In this document: positions 15,744 through 23,289 of the stretch, piece by piece
Layout of the letters: every line of letters begins with the position of its first letter
How positions within the stretch are numbered: the first letter of the stretch is position 1
DNA from: a virus
Direction: 5' to 3' (one strand)
Length of the DNA stretch: 63,211 nucleotides
Virus record (IMG/VR): IMGVR_UViG_3300046680_000175
Span: 1 to 63,211 of that record
Program-made: the position numbers and the translations under genes
The notes under the pieces: model-generated
What the model was told of the DNA's origin: nothing
What the model saw: the letters and a program-made list of their open reading frames with translations, nothing else
Database searches by the model: none

Positions 15744-15765
15744 AAAAAGCCACCCGAAGGTGGCT
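15744..15765 (-). terminator. Leftward intrinsic terminator
   Basis: AGCCACC (15748-15754) and GGTGGCT (15759-15765) form a 7-bp stem with a 4-base loop, followed on the minus strand by T5. It lies between 15785-16114 and 15254-15730. A near-copy lies at 19235-19257. Confidence 0.8.
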
Positions 15766-15784
15766 GTTGCTAGGTGCGCCGCGA

Positions 15785-16114
15785 TCAGCGTGCGATGACT
15801 TGAGCCGGTAGCGTTCGGGCGTCGGTGCGCCCTTGGCTCGTCGAGAAGACGAATCTGACGTTGTATGTGACCCCAGCGGTGCCGCCGGACAGCCAAGCGA
15901 CGAGCAGGCTCGACGGTATGCCGCGCGAATTCGCGGCTACCGCCGACGAACTGACCGTCAGCCCCGTGTCGGCCGTCACTGTGAGGCTCGTGACCGTCTC
16001 CCCGTCTGCCAGATACGGAGTTGTATTGATGCCGGCGGCCGGCGCGAGATCGAGCGCGAAATCGAGGATCGCGCTCGGATCCTTGTATTGCGTTGGAATC
16101 GGTTGCGGCTTCAT
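15785..16114 (-). CDS. Probable virion-associated protein
   Basis: 109 aa. The pattern KDPSAILDFALDLAPAAG and GETVTSLTVTADTGLTVSSS recalls small beta-rich phage structural proteins that accompany decoration or fibre genes. Specific role unclear; alternative is a baseplate accessory. Confidence 0.5.
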   Translation of the reverse strand: MKPQPIPTQYKDPSAILDFALDLAPAAGINTTPYLADGETVTSLTVTADTGLTVSSSAVAANSRGIPSSLLVAWLSGGTAGVTYNVRFVFSTSQGRTDARTLPAQVIAR

Positions 16115-16129
16115 GGATTGCCCAAAGTG

Positions 16130-17851
16130 TTATGCGGAGACGCGGACAGTTCGAACATCGAGCGGCACTGCGGTCAGCCGTGCATCGCCGTCGATCACGA
16201 TCGCTCGAACTTCCGCAACGAGTCCGGCTATCCGGCTTTCACCCGCGACGACAGTGAGCCGCGCGTCTGAATAGATCGGCACGGTGACAGGATCGACCGA
16301 TGCGACAGCGATGAATGCGGCCGACGCGCACGTGTTCGGCTGCTGCGTGGACGCCACCGTGGAGACGAGCCCGACAAGCTGAACCGCCGCCGAGCTCGCG
16401 CTGGCATTTGCAGCCTGCGTCGCGTTGCCAGACGACGACACAACGACTGCCCCCGATGCCGACGCCACCGCGCCGATGCCAGCGGCCGCGCCCGATGCGG
16501 CTGCGCCCACCGCCGCGCCGGCATTCGCCGAGTTCGGCTTCTGCGCGGCCGTGCCTGATAGCGGCAGGCCAATCGATGCGATGCCGCTCGCCGAGTTCGG
16601 CTGCTGTACTGCCGCCCCGGCGAACGCCGCGATATTGCCGATGGAGGCCGTCGTCGCGCTTGCGTTAGGCGCTTGAGCACCAGCGGCAGAGGATGAGACG
16701 GCGATCGCCGCGCTGGCGGATGCCGACTGCGGCGCCTGCGCGACCGCCGCAGTGATGCCGACCGCCACCGCCGCGGCACCAACCGACGTGCTCTTCGCCT
16801 GCGAGGCCGTGGCCGCACCTGAAACGCTCACCGCGCCCGCGGCCGCCACGGCATTCGGGCCTTGCGTCGCCCCGCCGGATGACGTCAGAGCAACAGCCGA
16901 GGCAGCCGATGAAGCGTTGGCTGATTGCGCCGGAGCGGCCGAAGCCGACACAGCGACGCGCGCCTGCGCCGCGCCTGCGTTAGGCAACTGCGCAGATGCA
17001 CCCGATACCGATAGCGCGATCGCCGCTGATGCCGATCCGACGTTCGCGCCCTGCGTGCTGCCAGCCGTCACTGAGACCGTGACCGCCGAACTGCTCGCGC
17101 TCGTATTCGATTGCTGCGAGCTAGACGCGCCCACCGAAACTGAGATTGCCGCCGAAGACGCCGCGACGTTGACCTGCTGCGTGCTCGCGGCCGCGCCGAT
17201 CACTCCGACACTCGCCGATGCCGCCGCCGTGTTTGCCTGCTGCGTTGCCGCGCCGCTCACGCTGACCGACGAAGCGCTCGCCAGATACTTCACGGCGTGC
17301 AGCATGACGTTCCACGACGTACTTTGCGTCGTCGTGAGCAGCATCTTGATCGTCAGCGTCTGCGATGCCGAGTTCGCCGCATACGTGATCGTCGTGCTGT
17401 AAAACTTCTCGTTGCCCGCGCCGGTCGCCGTGGGCGATACCGTGTAGGCTGTTGCGCTGCCGTCCGACAGCGTCGCGGTGAGCGTGCCCTGCCCGGAGTA
17501 CATCGCCCAATAGATCGTGAGCGTGCGCGATGTCGTGTCGGCTGGCAAGACAATCTGGATGCCCTGCCCCGTCCCCGTCATGTTGTCGGAGTAGATGCCT
17601 CCGGCAAGTGCCGTCGCCGATGCTGTCGGCGTGCCGTCTGTCCACGTGAACTTCGGGCCGTCGGTGTAACCGGTGAACGTGACGCCCGTTCCGACTGTCG
17701 TCGGCAGGCCAATCGTCGAGCCGCCGCCAGACCTCCGATTGACGGAAGTCGCCGACTGCGGAAATTGAATCCAGTCCGTCTGAACCGGTGACGAGAGGTT
17801 GAAAGTCTCTGTACCGGCGAGGACGGTATTCGAGCCGGTTAGAGTGCCCAT
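16130..17851 (-). CDS. Large Ala/Ser-rich repeat protein, putative surface fibre
   Basis: 573 aa. Residues 1-195 form a beta-rich head (WIQFPQSATSVNRR, IQIVLPADTTSRTLTIYWAM). Residues about 195-505 consist of about 15 tandem degenerate units of about 21 aa with the pattern G-x-x-x-Q-x-x-N-x-A-x-A-x-V-x-V-S. The last 60 residues are non-repetitive. Such repeats suggest an extended beta-fibre or adhesin on the virion. No family recognised. Confidence 0.65.
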   Translation of the reverse strand: MGTLTGSNTVLAGTETFNLSSPVQTDWIQFPQSATSVNRRSGGGSTIGLPTTVGTGVTFTGYTDGPKFTWTDGTPTASATALAGGIYSDNMTGTGQGIQIVLPADTTSRTLTIYWAMYSGQGTLTATLSDGSATAYTVSPTATGAGNEKFYSTTITYAANSASQTLTIKMLLTTTQSTSWNVMLHAVKYLASASSVSVSGAATQQANTAAASASVGVIGAAASTQQVNVAASSAAISVSVGASSSQQSNTSASSSAVTVSVTAGSTQGANVGSASAAIALSVSGASAQLPNAGAAQARVAVSASAAPAQSANASSAASAVALTSSGGATQGPNAVAAAGAVSVSGAATASQAKSTSVGAAAVAVGITAAVAQAPQSASASAAIAVSSSAAGAQAPNASATTASIGNIAAFAGAAVQQPNSASGIASIGLPLSGTAAQKPNSANAGAAVGAAASGAAAGIGAVASASGAVVVSSSGNATQAANASASSAAVQLVGLVSTVASTQQPNTCASAAFIAVASVDPVTVPIYSDARLTVVAGESRIAGLVAEVRAIVIDGDARLTAVPLDVRTVRVSA

Positions 17852-17870
17852 TCAATCTCCGGGCCGGTCG

Positions 17871-18290
17871 TCAGTTGCCGTTGCTCAACGTGAAGCTCGA
17901 ATCGCTCACCGTCTGTCCGGTCGCGATCGACGCCGAACCGACGAAGTTCATGTCGTAGCCCGAGCCGACGCCGCAGGTGCCGTCGACGTGCGCCGTGCCG
18001 CCCGAGGTCGTGATGCGGAAGAAGGTCGCAGCAGTGCCCGCGCCGGCGCCAGCCGTGCCGGTTCCGCTCGTGATACTGTTGAGAGTGAGCACGCCAGCAG
18101 ACGGAGCCGGAGCAAACGTCGCGGCACATGTCAGCGTCGCGAGCAAGGTTTGCGACGAGATCGCCGTATCAGGACTGGCGGGCTGCGTGCCAGCATAGAT
18201 GTTGATCAGCGCATTCGCCCCGACCGTGGTGGTAATCGCTGCCTGTTGCGCGTTTTTCAATACCGCGCTGTATTTCAGATTCGATGCCAT
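17871..18290 (-). CDS. Conserved small phage structural-type protein
   Basis: 139 aa. Begins MASNLKYSAVLKNAQQAA, includes ANALINIYAGTQPASPDTAI, and continues beta-rich, a pattern I know from phage structural modules without a defined role. It lies between endolysin and the repeat protein. Function unknown. Confidence 0.55.
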   Translation of the reverse strand: MASNLKYSAVLKNAQQAAITTTVGANALINIYAGTQPASPDTAISSQTLLATLTCAATFAPAPSAGVLTLNSITSGTGTAGAGAGTAATFFRITTSGGTAHVDGTCGVGSGYDMNFVGSASIATGQTVSDSSFTLSNGN

Positions 18291-18322
18291 GGCCTTCCTA
18301 TTCGATGGTCAAGTTGAGCCGG

Positions 18323-18865
18323 TTAAATCCCGAGCGCCTTCTTCGCCGCGCCATACAGCGCGAGCCTGTCGGCTATGCCATTCGTTCCGCCGTTGATGCG
18401 CCTCGTCAGCGCTGTGAAGTCGCCCGCGTCGGCCAGCGCGTTGAGATTCTGGTTGAACCAGAACCAGCCGGCCGACATCGCAGCGTTCGCCGGCTGCTCG
18501 ATCAGCTCGGGATGCGCGATCAGATCGAGATCGAGCCCGATGCTCGCGAGTTGGTAATTTCGACGACCCGTGATTTGCAAGAGACCGCGACCGAGGAATC
18601 GCGCTCCGTCACCGGGCTGCGTGTTCCCGAGATCCGCGCGACCTTCATAGGCCTGCTGCGCCTTGGTCGGCGGGTTGCCCCAGATCTCTTTCGCATAGAC
18701 GAGGCCGCAGGATTCATGGCCCGTCTGCGCGAGAAATGCGGCGACACGCATCGGCGTGTCGATCGCGTACTTGTCGCACGCGGCCTGAATGCACGGAAGC
18801 CATTGCGCAGCACGAAGCTGTGTCGCGCCGGTCCCGGCGGAGATGATCGTTGAGGTCAGTTGCAT
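18323..18865 (-). CDS. Endolysin, GH19 chitinase/lysozyme-like
   Basis: 180 aa. Cleaves peptidoglycan sugar bonds at the end of infection. AAFLAQTGHESCGL puts the catalytic-type Glu at residue 51; LGRGLLQITGRRNYQ and WFWFNQNLNALAD are family hallmarks. Start MQLTSTIISAGTG at 18865 matches the usual N-terminus; a 33-base upstream extension is rejected. No signal peptide, so it needs a holin. Confidence 0.9.
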   Translation of the reverse strand: MQLTSTIISAGTGATQLRAAQWLPCIQAACDKYAIDTPMRVAAFLAQTGHESCGLVYAKEIWGNPPTKAQQAYEGRADLGNTQPGDGARFLGRGLLQITGRRNYQLASIGLDLDLIAHPELIEQPANAAMSAGWFWFNQNLNALADAGDFTALTRRINGGTNGIADRLALYGAAKKALGI

Positions 18866-18866
18866 A

Positions 18867-19217
18867 TCAATCCAGAGTCGGCCACTTGCCGTGAGCAAGC
18901 GCCCAGATGATTCCGCCGACCGTTAGAAACGGCCCGAGGTAGATCGCCGCGCTTCGTAGAAATCGAGCCGTGCGCGCGAAAAACGTCGCGCTCTGCCCCG
19001 CGCGATTGAAAATGTCGACCAGCGCTTGCGTGTTCGTTTCGATCCGAAGGGAGCGCTCATCGGCCGCTTTCGTTAGCGCTGTGTTCTCTTCGATCGATTT
19101 GTGTACTGCGGCGAATCGCCGATCGATCTGCGCCTGCATTTCCTTGAACTGCTGGTCGATCTGCGCGAACCGTTCCTCGTGACTGAGGCGGCGCTCTGCA
19201 TGCGCGGGTGGATTCAA
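18867..19217 (-). CDS. Coiled-coil/TM protein, XhlA- or antiholin-like
   Basis: Reads EERFAQIDQQFKEMQAQIDR and AADERSLRIETNTQALVDIF (coiled coil), then FLRSAAIYLGPFLTVGGII (membrane helix). This order resembles XhlA-type lysis helpers. The start is uncertain: TTG 19217 has GGGG 7 bases upstream, ATG 19139 is the conservative choice (90 aa). A terminator lies immediately upstream. Its end abuts the endolysin start. Confidence 0.5.
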   Translation of the reverse strand: MNPPAHAERRLSHEERFAQIDQQFKEMQAQIDRRFAAVHKSIEENTALTKAADERSLRIETNTQALVDIFNRAGQSATFFARTARFLRSAAIYLGPFLTVGGIIWALAHGKWPTLD

Positions 19218-19234
19218 AGGTGAGCCCCGGAAAT

Positions 19235-19257
19235 AAAAAAGCCACCCGGAGGCGGCT
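19235..19257 (-). terminator. Leftward intrinsic terminator
   Basis: AGCCACC (19240-19246) and GGCGGCT (19251-19257) pair with one wobble around a CGGA loop, then T6 on the minus strand. It blocks leftward transcripts before the lysis genes. Together with 15744-15772 it forms a near-duplicate, 27 of 29 bases. Confidence 0.8.
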
Positions 19258-19268
19258 GTTGCTAGTTT

Positions 19269-19277
19269 TGTTAAAAT
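19269..19277 (+). promoter_or_regulatory. Possible extended -10 promoter of the dioxygenase gene
   Basis: TGTTAAAAT matches the extended -10 pattern TGnTATAAT, 25 bases before the ATG at 19302. No convincing -35. A private promoter would fit an inserted cargo gene read against the late operon. Confidence 0.4.
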
Positions 19278-19301
19278 CCCCCGCCCATACGAGGAGAGAG
19301 C

Positions 19302-20369
19302 ATGAGCGATAAATTCACGAACCCATTGCCGGGCGTGCCGAGCGTAGAGAGCCCGTTTTTCAAAAGGATTTTCGACGACCCAGCGATTGACGCCGAGACT
19401 AGGCGCATTGCGCATGACCTCAATCGAGATGGATTCGCAGTATTGGACTTTCCTGACCCCGATTTCGAGCGGATCGCTGAAAACATAAAGCGCGATCTTG
19501 ATGGTCATTACAACTGGTCCCAATGGCGCGACACCGGCTACGACAAAGGGCATGGGATGCGTGTCATGGAGGGATGGAAGTTCAATGAGAACGTCCGCCG
19601 GCTGGCAACGAATCAGCGCATCATCGACATACTCACCACGTTATTCGGCAGAAAGGCGTGGCCTTTCCAAACGCTGAATTTTCCAGTTGGGACGCAGCAA
19701 CACTTCCACACGGATTCCGTTCATTTCAGCTCTGTACCGGAACGTTTTATGTGCGGAGTCTGGACGGCACTTGAGGACATCTCTGAAGACGCCGGACCGC
19801 TCGTTTATTATCCAGGCAGTCACAAGTGGCCCATCTACACCAACGAGCACATTGGCGTTTGTTCTATTGAGGCAGAAGAGCAGGTGCATCAGCACACGTT
19901 CGAGCCGACGTGGCGTGAACTCGTGAAAGAGTTCGACATCAAGCCACAAGTTTTCACGCCTAGGAAAGGGCAGAGCTTGATTTGGCTATCGAACCTTCTT
20001 CATGGCGGAAACAAGCAAGCCAACAAGAACAAAACACGGTGGTCTCAGGTGACGCACTATTACTTCGAAGGCTGCGCCTACTACACGCCGATGCACTCCG
20101 ATCCGTTCTACGGAAACATCAAGTTCCGGGAATTGACTGACATGATGACCGGCGAAACCGTCAAGAACCAGTACGCCGGGTACGATATATCACCAAGCTT
20201 CCTCGAACAAAGCCGCGCAGGATTCCGCTCGGCGAGCGTTCATCTTCCGGAGGGCTTCTCTCCCGAACTGTATCTCGAAGCGAACCCCGATGTCAGGGAT
20301 GCTGGAGCCGACCCTGTTCAGCACTATCTGAATCATGGATTCGTAGAGCGTCGCAGGATCAAGCCATGA
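19302..20369 (+). CDS. PhyH-family Fe(II)/2-oxoglutarate dioxygenase
   Basis: 355 aa. The iron facial triad is visible as H136-x-D138 (HFHTDSVHF) and H234 (SNLLHGG), with R246 a likely 2-oxoglutarate contact; the PhyH pattern runs from about residue 40 to 300. The last 44 residues (FSPELYLEANPDVRDAGADP, then HYLNHG) are a YLxxNPDV...HYxxxG module known from surface and glycan-related proteins. GAGGAGAG ribosome site. It is read opposite to the tail cluster, so is a cargo gene; the substrate (lipid, glycan or nucleotide) is unknown. Confidence 0.85.
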   Translation: MSDKFTNPLPGVPSVESPFFKRIFDDPAIDAETRRIAHDLNRDGFAVLDFPDPDFERIAENIKRDLDGHYNWSQWRDTGYDKGHGMRVMEGWKFNENVRRLATNQRIIDILTTLFGRKAWPFQTLNFPVGTQQHFHTDSVHFSSVPERFMCGVWTALEDISEDAGPLVYYPGSHKWPIYTNEHIGVCSIEAEEQVHQHTFEPTWRELVKEFDIKPQVFTPRKGQSLIWLSNLLHGGNKQANKNKTRWSQVTHYYFEGCAYYTPMHSDPFYGNIKFRELTDMMTGETVKNQYAGYDISPSFLEQSRAGFRSASVHLPEGFSPELYLEANPDVRDAGADPVQHYLNHGFVERRRIKP

Positions 20370-20454
20370 CGTCCTTTGTCATGCGATAGCGTCTGACCGC
20401 CGCAGAGGCCGGCGGCCTAACGGCGGCTCCGGCCTTTGAATTTGTCGCGACCCA

Positions 20455-22344
20455 TCAATTCGTCGCCTTCATTTTTGTCGAGTTCACCGCGACCGTTTCG
20501 GTGGTCCCTTGATTGTTGTAGATCGCATAAGCAGAACCGCTATAGGCGACTGACATTTTCCCGGCTGCTGGCGAAGTGGTAGATGCGACCCAAACCGAGC
20601 CATTCGCGCCGATCAAGGTGCACTGACCCACGCTGCACAGATAGACGGCACTGTTCGAGTTTGCTGATTCCTCGACCACGATCAATCCGTTGCCAGCCGT
20701 GAAGGCCGCATTGCTGCCATTGGCGATCGAAACCGTCGAGCCAGCCGAATTGACATTCCAGTTCGAGGTCGGGGAAATCGACGTAAGCACGGTGCCGTTT
20801 GCGCCCAACTGCCATCCGGTGGCCTGAATCTGCGCGCCGGTGAACGTTCCGGTATTCAGAACGAGGCCATACCCGTGCGTACCCTGCACAGTGAGCGACT
20901 GCGCGGAGCCGCTCGCATCCACGAAGCCATACGTGCCGACAGAACTCGGACTGAGGTACAGCCCCGAATCCCATACGTTGCCGCCGCTGTTCGTGTTGCT
21001 GCTGACCCAAAGAGCAGACGTAGCGTTGTAGCTGCCGTTAGGCGTGATATGCAGGCCGACGATCTTCGGCTGCGACCCGATGGTCAGCGGCGCGTTTGCG
21101 CCTGTGTTGTTGGTCGAGAAGGTCTCGATGGCGTACGCATAAGTGGCCGATGTATTCGCGATGGCATCAAAGAAGCCTCCGAATGCAGTGCCCTGGGTTG
21201 TGCTGTTGTTCTTCGCATACGTGAAGAAGCCCACCGCGTCGCCTGAGCCGTTCTGCGTCACATCGGATGTAATGCCATTAACCTGGGCAACAATGCTGCC
21301 CGGCGTAGACGTGTTGTTGCCAACGACTTGCGTGTACAGCGCCGCGTTCTGGCCGCCTTCCGTGTCCTGATTAATGGACTCGTAGCGAGAGATGCCGACC
21401 GTGGGCGTGATCGCCGTGATCGGACTGCCGCTACTGCCGGCATAGAATCGCGCGAGGGTGCCATTAGCGCTCGGGTTTCCGACCGCGCCCGATGTTTCGG
21501 CATCGAAAGGAACCGCTGGCGTCACGCCAACGCCCACGCTCCCGCTGAACGTTGCCGTGCTATTTGCCGCGAGCGTGGTGAATGAGCCAGTGCTCGGCGT
21601 CGTTGCGCCGACCGTCGCATTGTTGATGCTCCCGCCAGTGATTGTCGGAGTCCCGATCGTGGGGCTGGTGCCGAACACGAGCGAACCGCTTCCCGTCTCG
21701 TCGGCGACAATCCCGGCAAGTTGTGCAGAAGTCGTTGCCGCGAATTGGGCCAACGTGCCGCTGGTCAGTGCAATCGACGCTGCGCATGAGAATCCGGTGC
21801 CAGACGTCCAGCGCAATGCATTATTCGCGCCGCTGCAACTCGGCATTGCGAATGCCGCCGGCGATGCCGTCGAACCGGTCACATTGGCGAGCACGGTATT
21901 GGCCGCCTGCGTTGCGAGGTCCGCAGTCGTGACGAGGCCGGTCGCCGTAAATGCGCCCGTAACGGTCGGGCTGGCAATGCTCGGCGATGTCGCGAGTACG
22001 GGCGAGCCGGAGCCCGTCACCGCATTTGCGAGCCCGGTCGCCACGCCGGTGCCAAGACCGGAAATCCCGGTAGACACGGGCAGCCCCGTCGCATGCGTCA
22101 AGGTCGCCGCGGATGGCGTCCCGAGATTCGGAGTCGTCAGGGCCGGCGAGTTTGACAGGACAGCGGAGCCGGTCCCGGTCGAAGTCGTCGCGCCCGTTCC
22201 ACCATTGGCAGGCGTGAGCGGATTTTGCAGGATGAGGCTGCCGAAGGTCGGAGCCGGATAGGATTGCGCGTACGCGACGATAGGCACGAGCACCAACAAA
22301 AAAGCCGCCTCAAGGGCGGCCAGCTTAAGCAAGATCTTTTTCAT
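20455..22344 (-). CDS. Tail-fibre-like protein with N-terminal signal-like sequence
   Basis: 629 aa from ATG 22344. Residues 1-27 look like a signal peptide (KLAALEAAFLLVLVPIVAYA), odd for a tail protein. Next is QSYPAPTFGSLILQNPL and the fibre pattern GGTGATTSTGTGSAVLSNSP, with G/T/S-rich beta repeats to about residue 300, then a unique receptor-type C-terminus. It is paralogous with the following-listed gene. TGATG overlap with that gene. An intrinsic terminator is encoded in codons 9-17. Confidence 0.75.
   Translation of the reverse strand: MKKILLKLAALEAAFLLVLVPIVAYAQSYPAPTFGSLILQNPLTPANGGTGATTSTGTGSAVLSNSPALTTPNLGTPSAATLTHATGLPVSTGISGLGTGVATGLANAVTGSGSPVLATSPSIASPTVTGAFTATGLVTTADLATQAANTVLANVTGSTASPAAFAMPSCSGANNALRWTSGTGFSCAASIALTSGTLAQFAATTSAQLAGIVADETGSGSLVFGTSPTIGTPTITGGSINNATVGATTPSTGSFTTLAANSTATFSGSVGVGVTPAVPFDAETSGAVGNPSANGTLARFYAGSSGSPITAITPTVGISRYESINQDTEGGQNAALYTQVVGNNTSTPGSIVAQVNGITSDVTQNGSGDAVGFFTYAKNNSTTQGTAFGGFFDAIANTSATYAYAIETFSTNNTGANAPLTIGSQPKIVGLHITPNGSYNATSALWVSSNTNSGGNVWDSGLYLSPSSVGTYGFVDASGSAQSLTVQGTHGYGLVLNTGTFTGAQIQATGWQLGANGTVLTSISPTSNWNVNSAGSTVSIANGSNAAFTAGNGLIVVEESANSNSAVYLCSVGQCTLIGANGSVWVASTTSPAAGKMSVAYSGSAYAIYNNQGTTETVAVNSTKMKATN
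22298..22320 (-). terminator. Intrinsic terminator inside a coding sequence
   Basis: On the minus strand GCCGCC (22320-22315), a 5-base loop, GGCGGC (22309-22304) and T6 (22303-22298) form a textbook terminator. It lies within the signal-like N-terminus of the fibre gene that starts at 22344. Confidence 0.75.
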
Positions 22345-23057
22345 CACGATTTCGAGAGAACCCCGCTGTTATTCCACAAGACTCCAGCCGATGCAGGCAA
22401 TGTCGTCGGAAGGCTGTTGAACCACGTGAGATAGAGCGAGCCGAACGTGGAGGTCGAAATGCCGGTGATTGCGCTGCCGACAAACGCGGTTGTCGCGATC
22501 TGAGTCGTGCTCGTGCCGGCGGTCGCGGTGGGTGCGGTCGGCGAGCCGGTCAGCGCGGGCGATGCCAGCGGCGCATAGGTCGACGCCGCAGTGGCCGCCG
22601 TCAGGTAGCCGGAGATCGATGCGCCGGCAGGGATCGTCACGGTCCCAGTGAACGTCGGACTCGCCAGGGGCGCGGATCCGCTATTGCACGTGAAGCCGGT
22701 TCCTGACGTCCATTGAAGCGCGCTGGTCGTGCTGCTGCAGCTCGGCATTGCAAATGCTGTCGGCGAGGCGGCGGCCCCCGTCGCATTCGCAACCACGGTG
22801 TTCGCTGCCTGCGATGCGAGCGCCGCGATGCCAACGAGACCTGTGGCCGTGACGCTGCCAGTGAACGTCGGATTTGCGATGGTCGGGGCGGACGACAGCA
22901 CAAGCGAGCCCGAACCAGTTGAGCTCGACGTTCCGGTCCCGCCGCTTGCCATGGCCAGCGGCGTCTGCAGCGTGATGCTGCTGAATGTCGGTGACGGATA
23001 TGTCTGGGCGAGCGCCGACAGCGGCATAAGAAGTGCCGCGAGCAGAATTCTTTTCAT
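22344..23057 (-). CDS. Shorter paralogous tail-fibre-like protein with signal-like N-terminus
   Basis: 237 aa. MKRILLAALLMPLSALAQ is a signal-peptide-like start. YPSPTFSSITLQTPLAMASG and AMPSCSSTTSALQWTSGTGF mirror the larger fibre. Ends GVLWNNSGVLSKS, a motif shared with the next two tail genes. No strong ribosome site at 23057. Confidence 0.7.
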   Translation of the reverse strand: MKRILLAALLMPLSALAQTYPSPTFSSITLQTPLAMASGGTGTSSSTGSGSLVLSSAPTIANPTFTGSVTATGLVGIAALASQAANTVVANATGAAASPTAFAMPSCSSTTSALQWTSGTGFTCNSGSAPLASPTFTGTVTIPAGASISGYLTAATAASTYAPLASPALTGSPTAPTATAGTSTTQIATTAFVGSAITGISTSTFGSLYLTWFNSLPTTLPASAGVLWNNSGVLSKS

Positions 23058-23061
23058 GTGG

Positions 23062-23286
23062 TTAGATCGAGATCGAGACGACGCCGGTGTTATTCCAGAC
23101 GACACCCGGTGTAGTTGGCTCGGTGGTGGGCAGGCCTACGGCCCACGCAGTGGAACTGATGATGGCAGCCAGCATCGATAACGGCATCGTGCATTTCACG
23201 AGTCGTCCGCTCTGTTCCTGATGGATCGTGACGAGTTCAGCGCCCGTCAATGGTTGAGGAAGCCCGTACATTTGAAAATCATCCAT
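23062..23286 (-). CDS. Small tail-associated protein with LWNN-type C-terminus
   Basis: 74 aa. MDDFQMYGLPQPLTGAELVT begins a short fold seen in phage tail genes, and the end is PGVVWNNTGVVSISI. Lies between fibre genes. Possibly an adaptor. Confidence 0.6.
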   Translation of the reverse strand: MDDFQMYGLPQPLTGAELVTIHQEQSGRLVKCTMPLSMLAAIISSTAWAVGLPTTEPTTPGVVWNNTGVVSISI

Positions 23287-23289
23287 GAA

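Noticed and set aside
16130-17851. DNA repeats of a satellite or CRISPR kind
   Set aside because: The repeats are at protein level only, in one continuous frame with varied codons.
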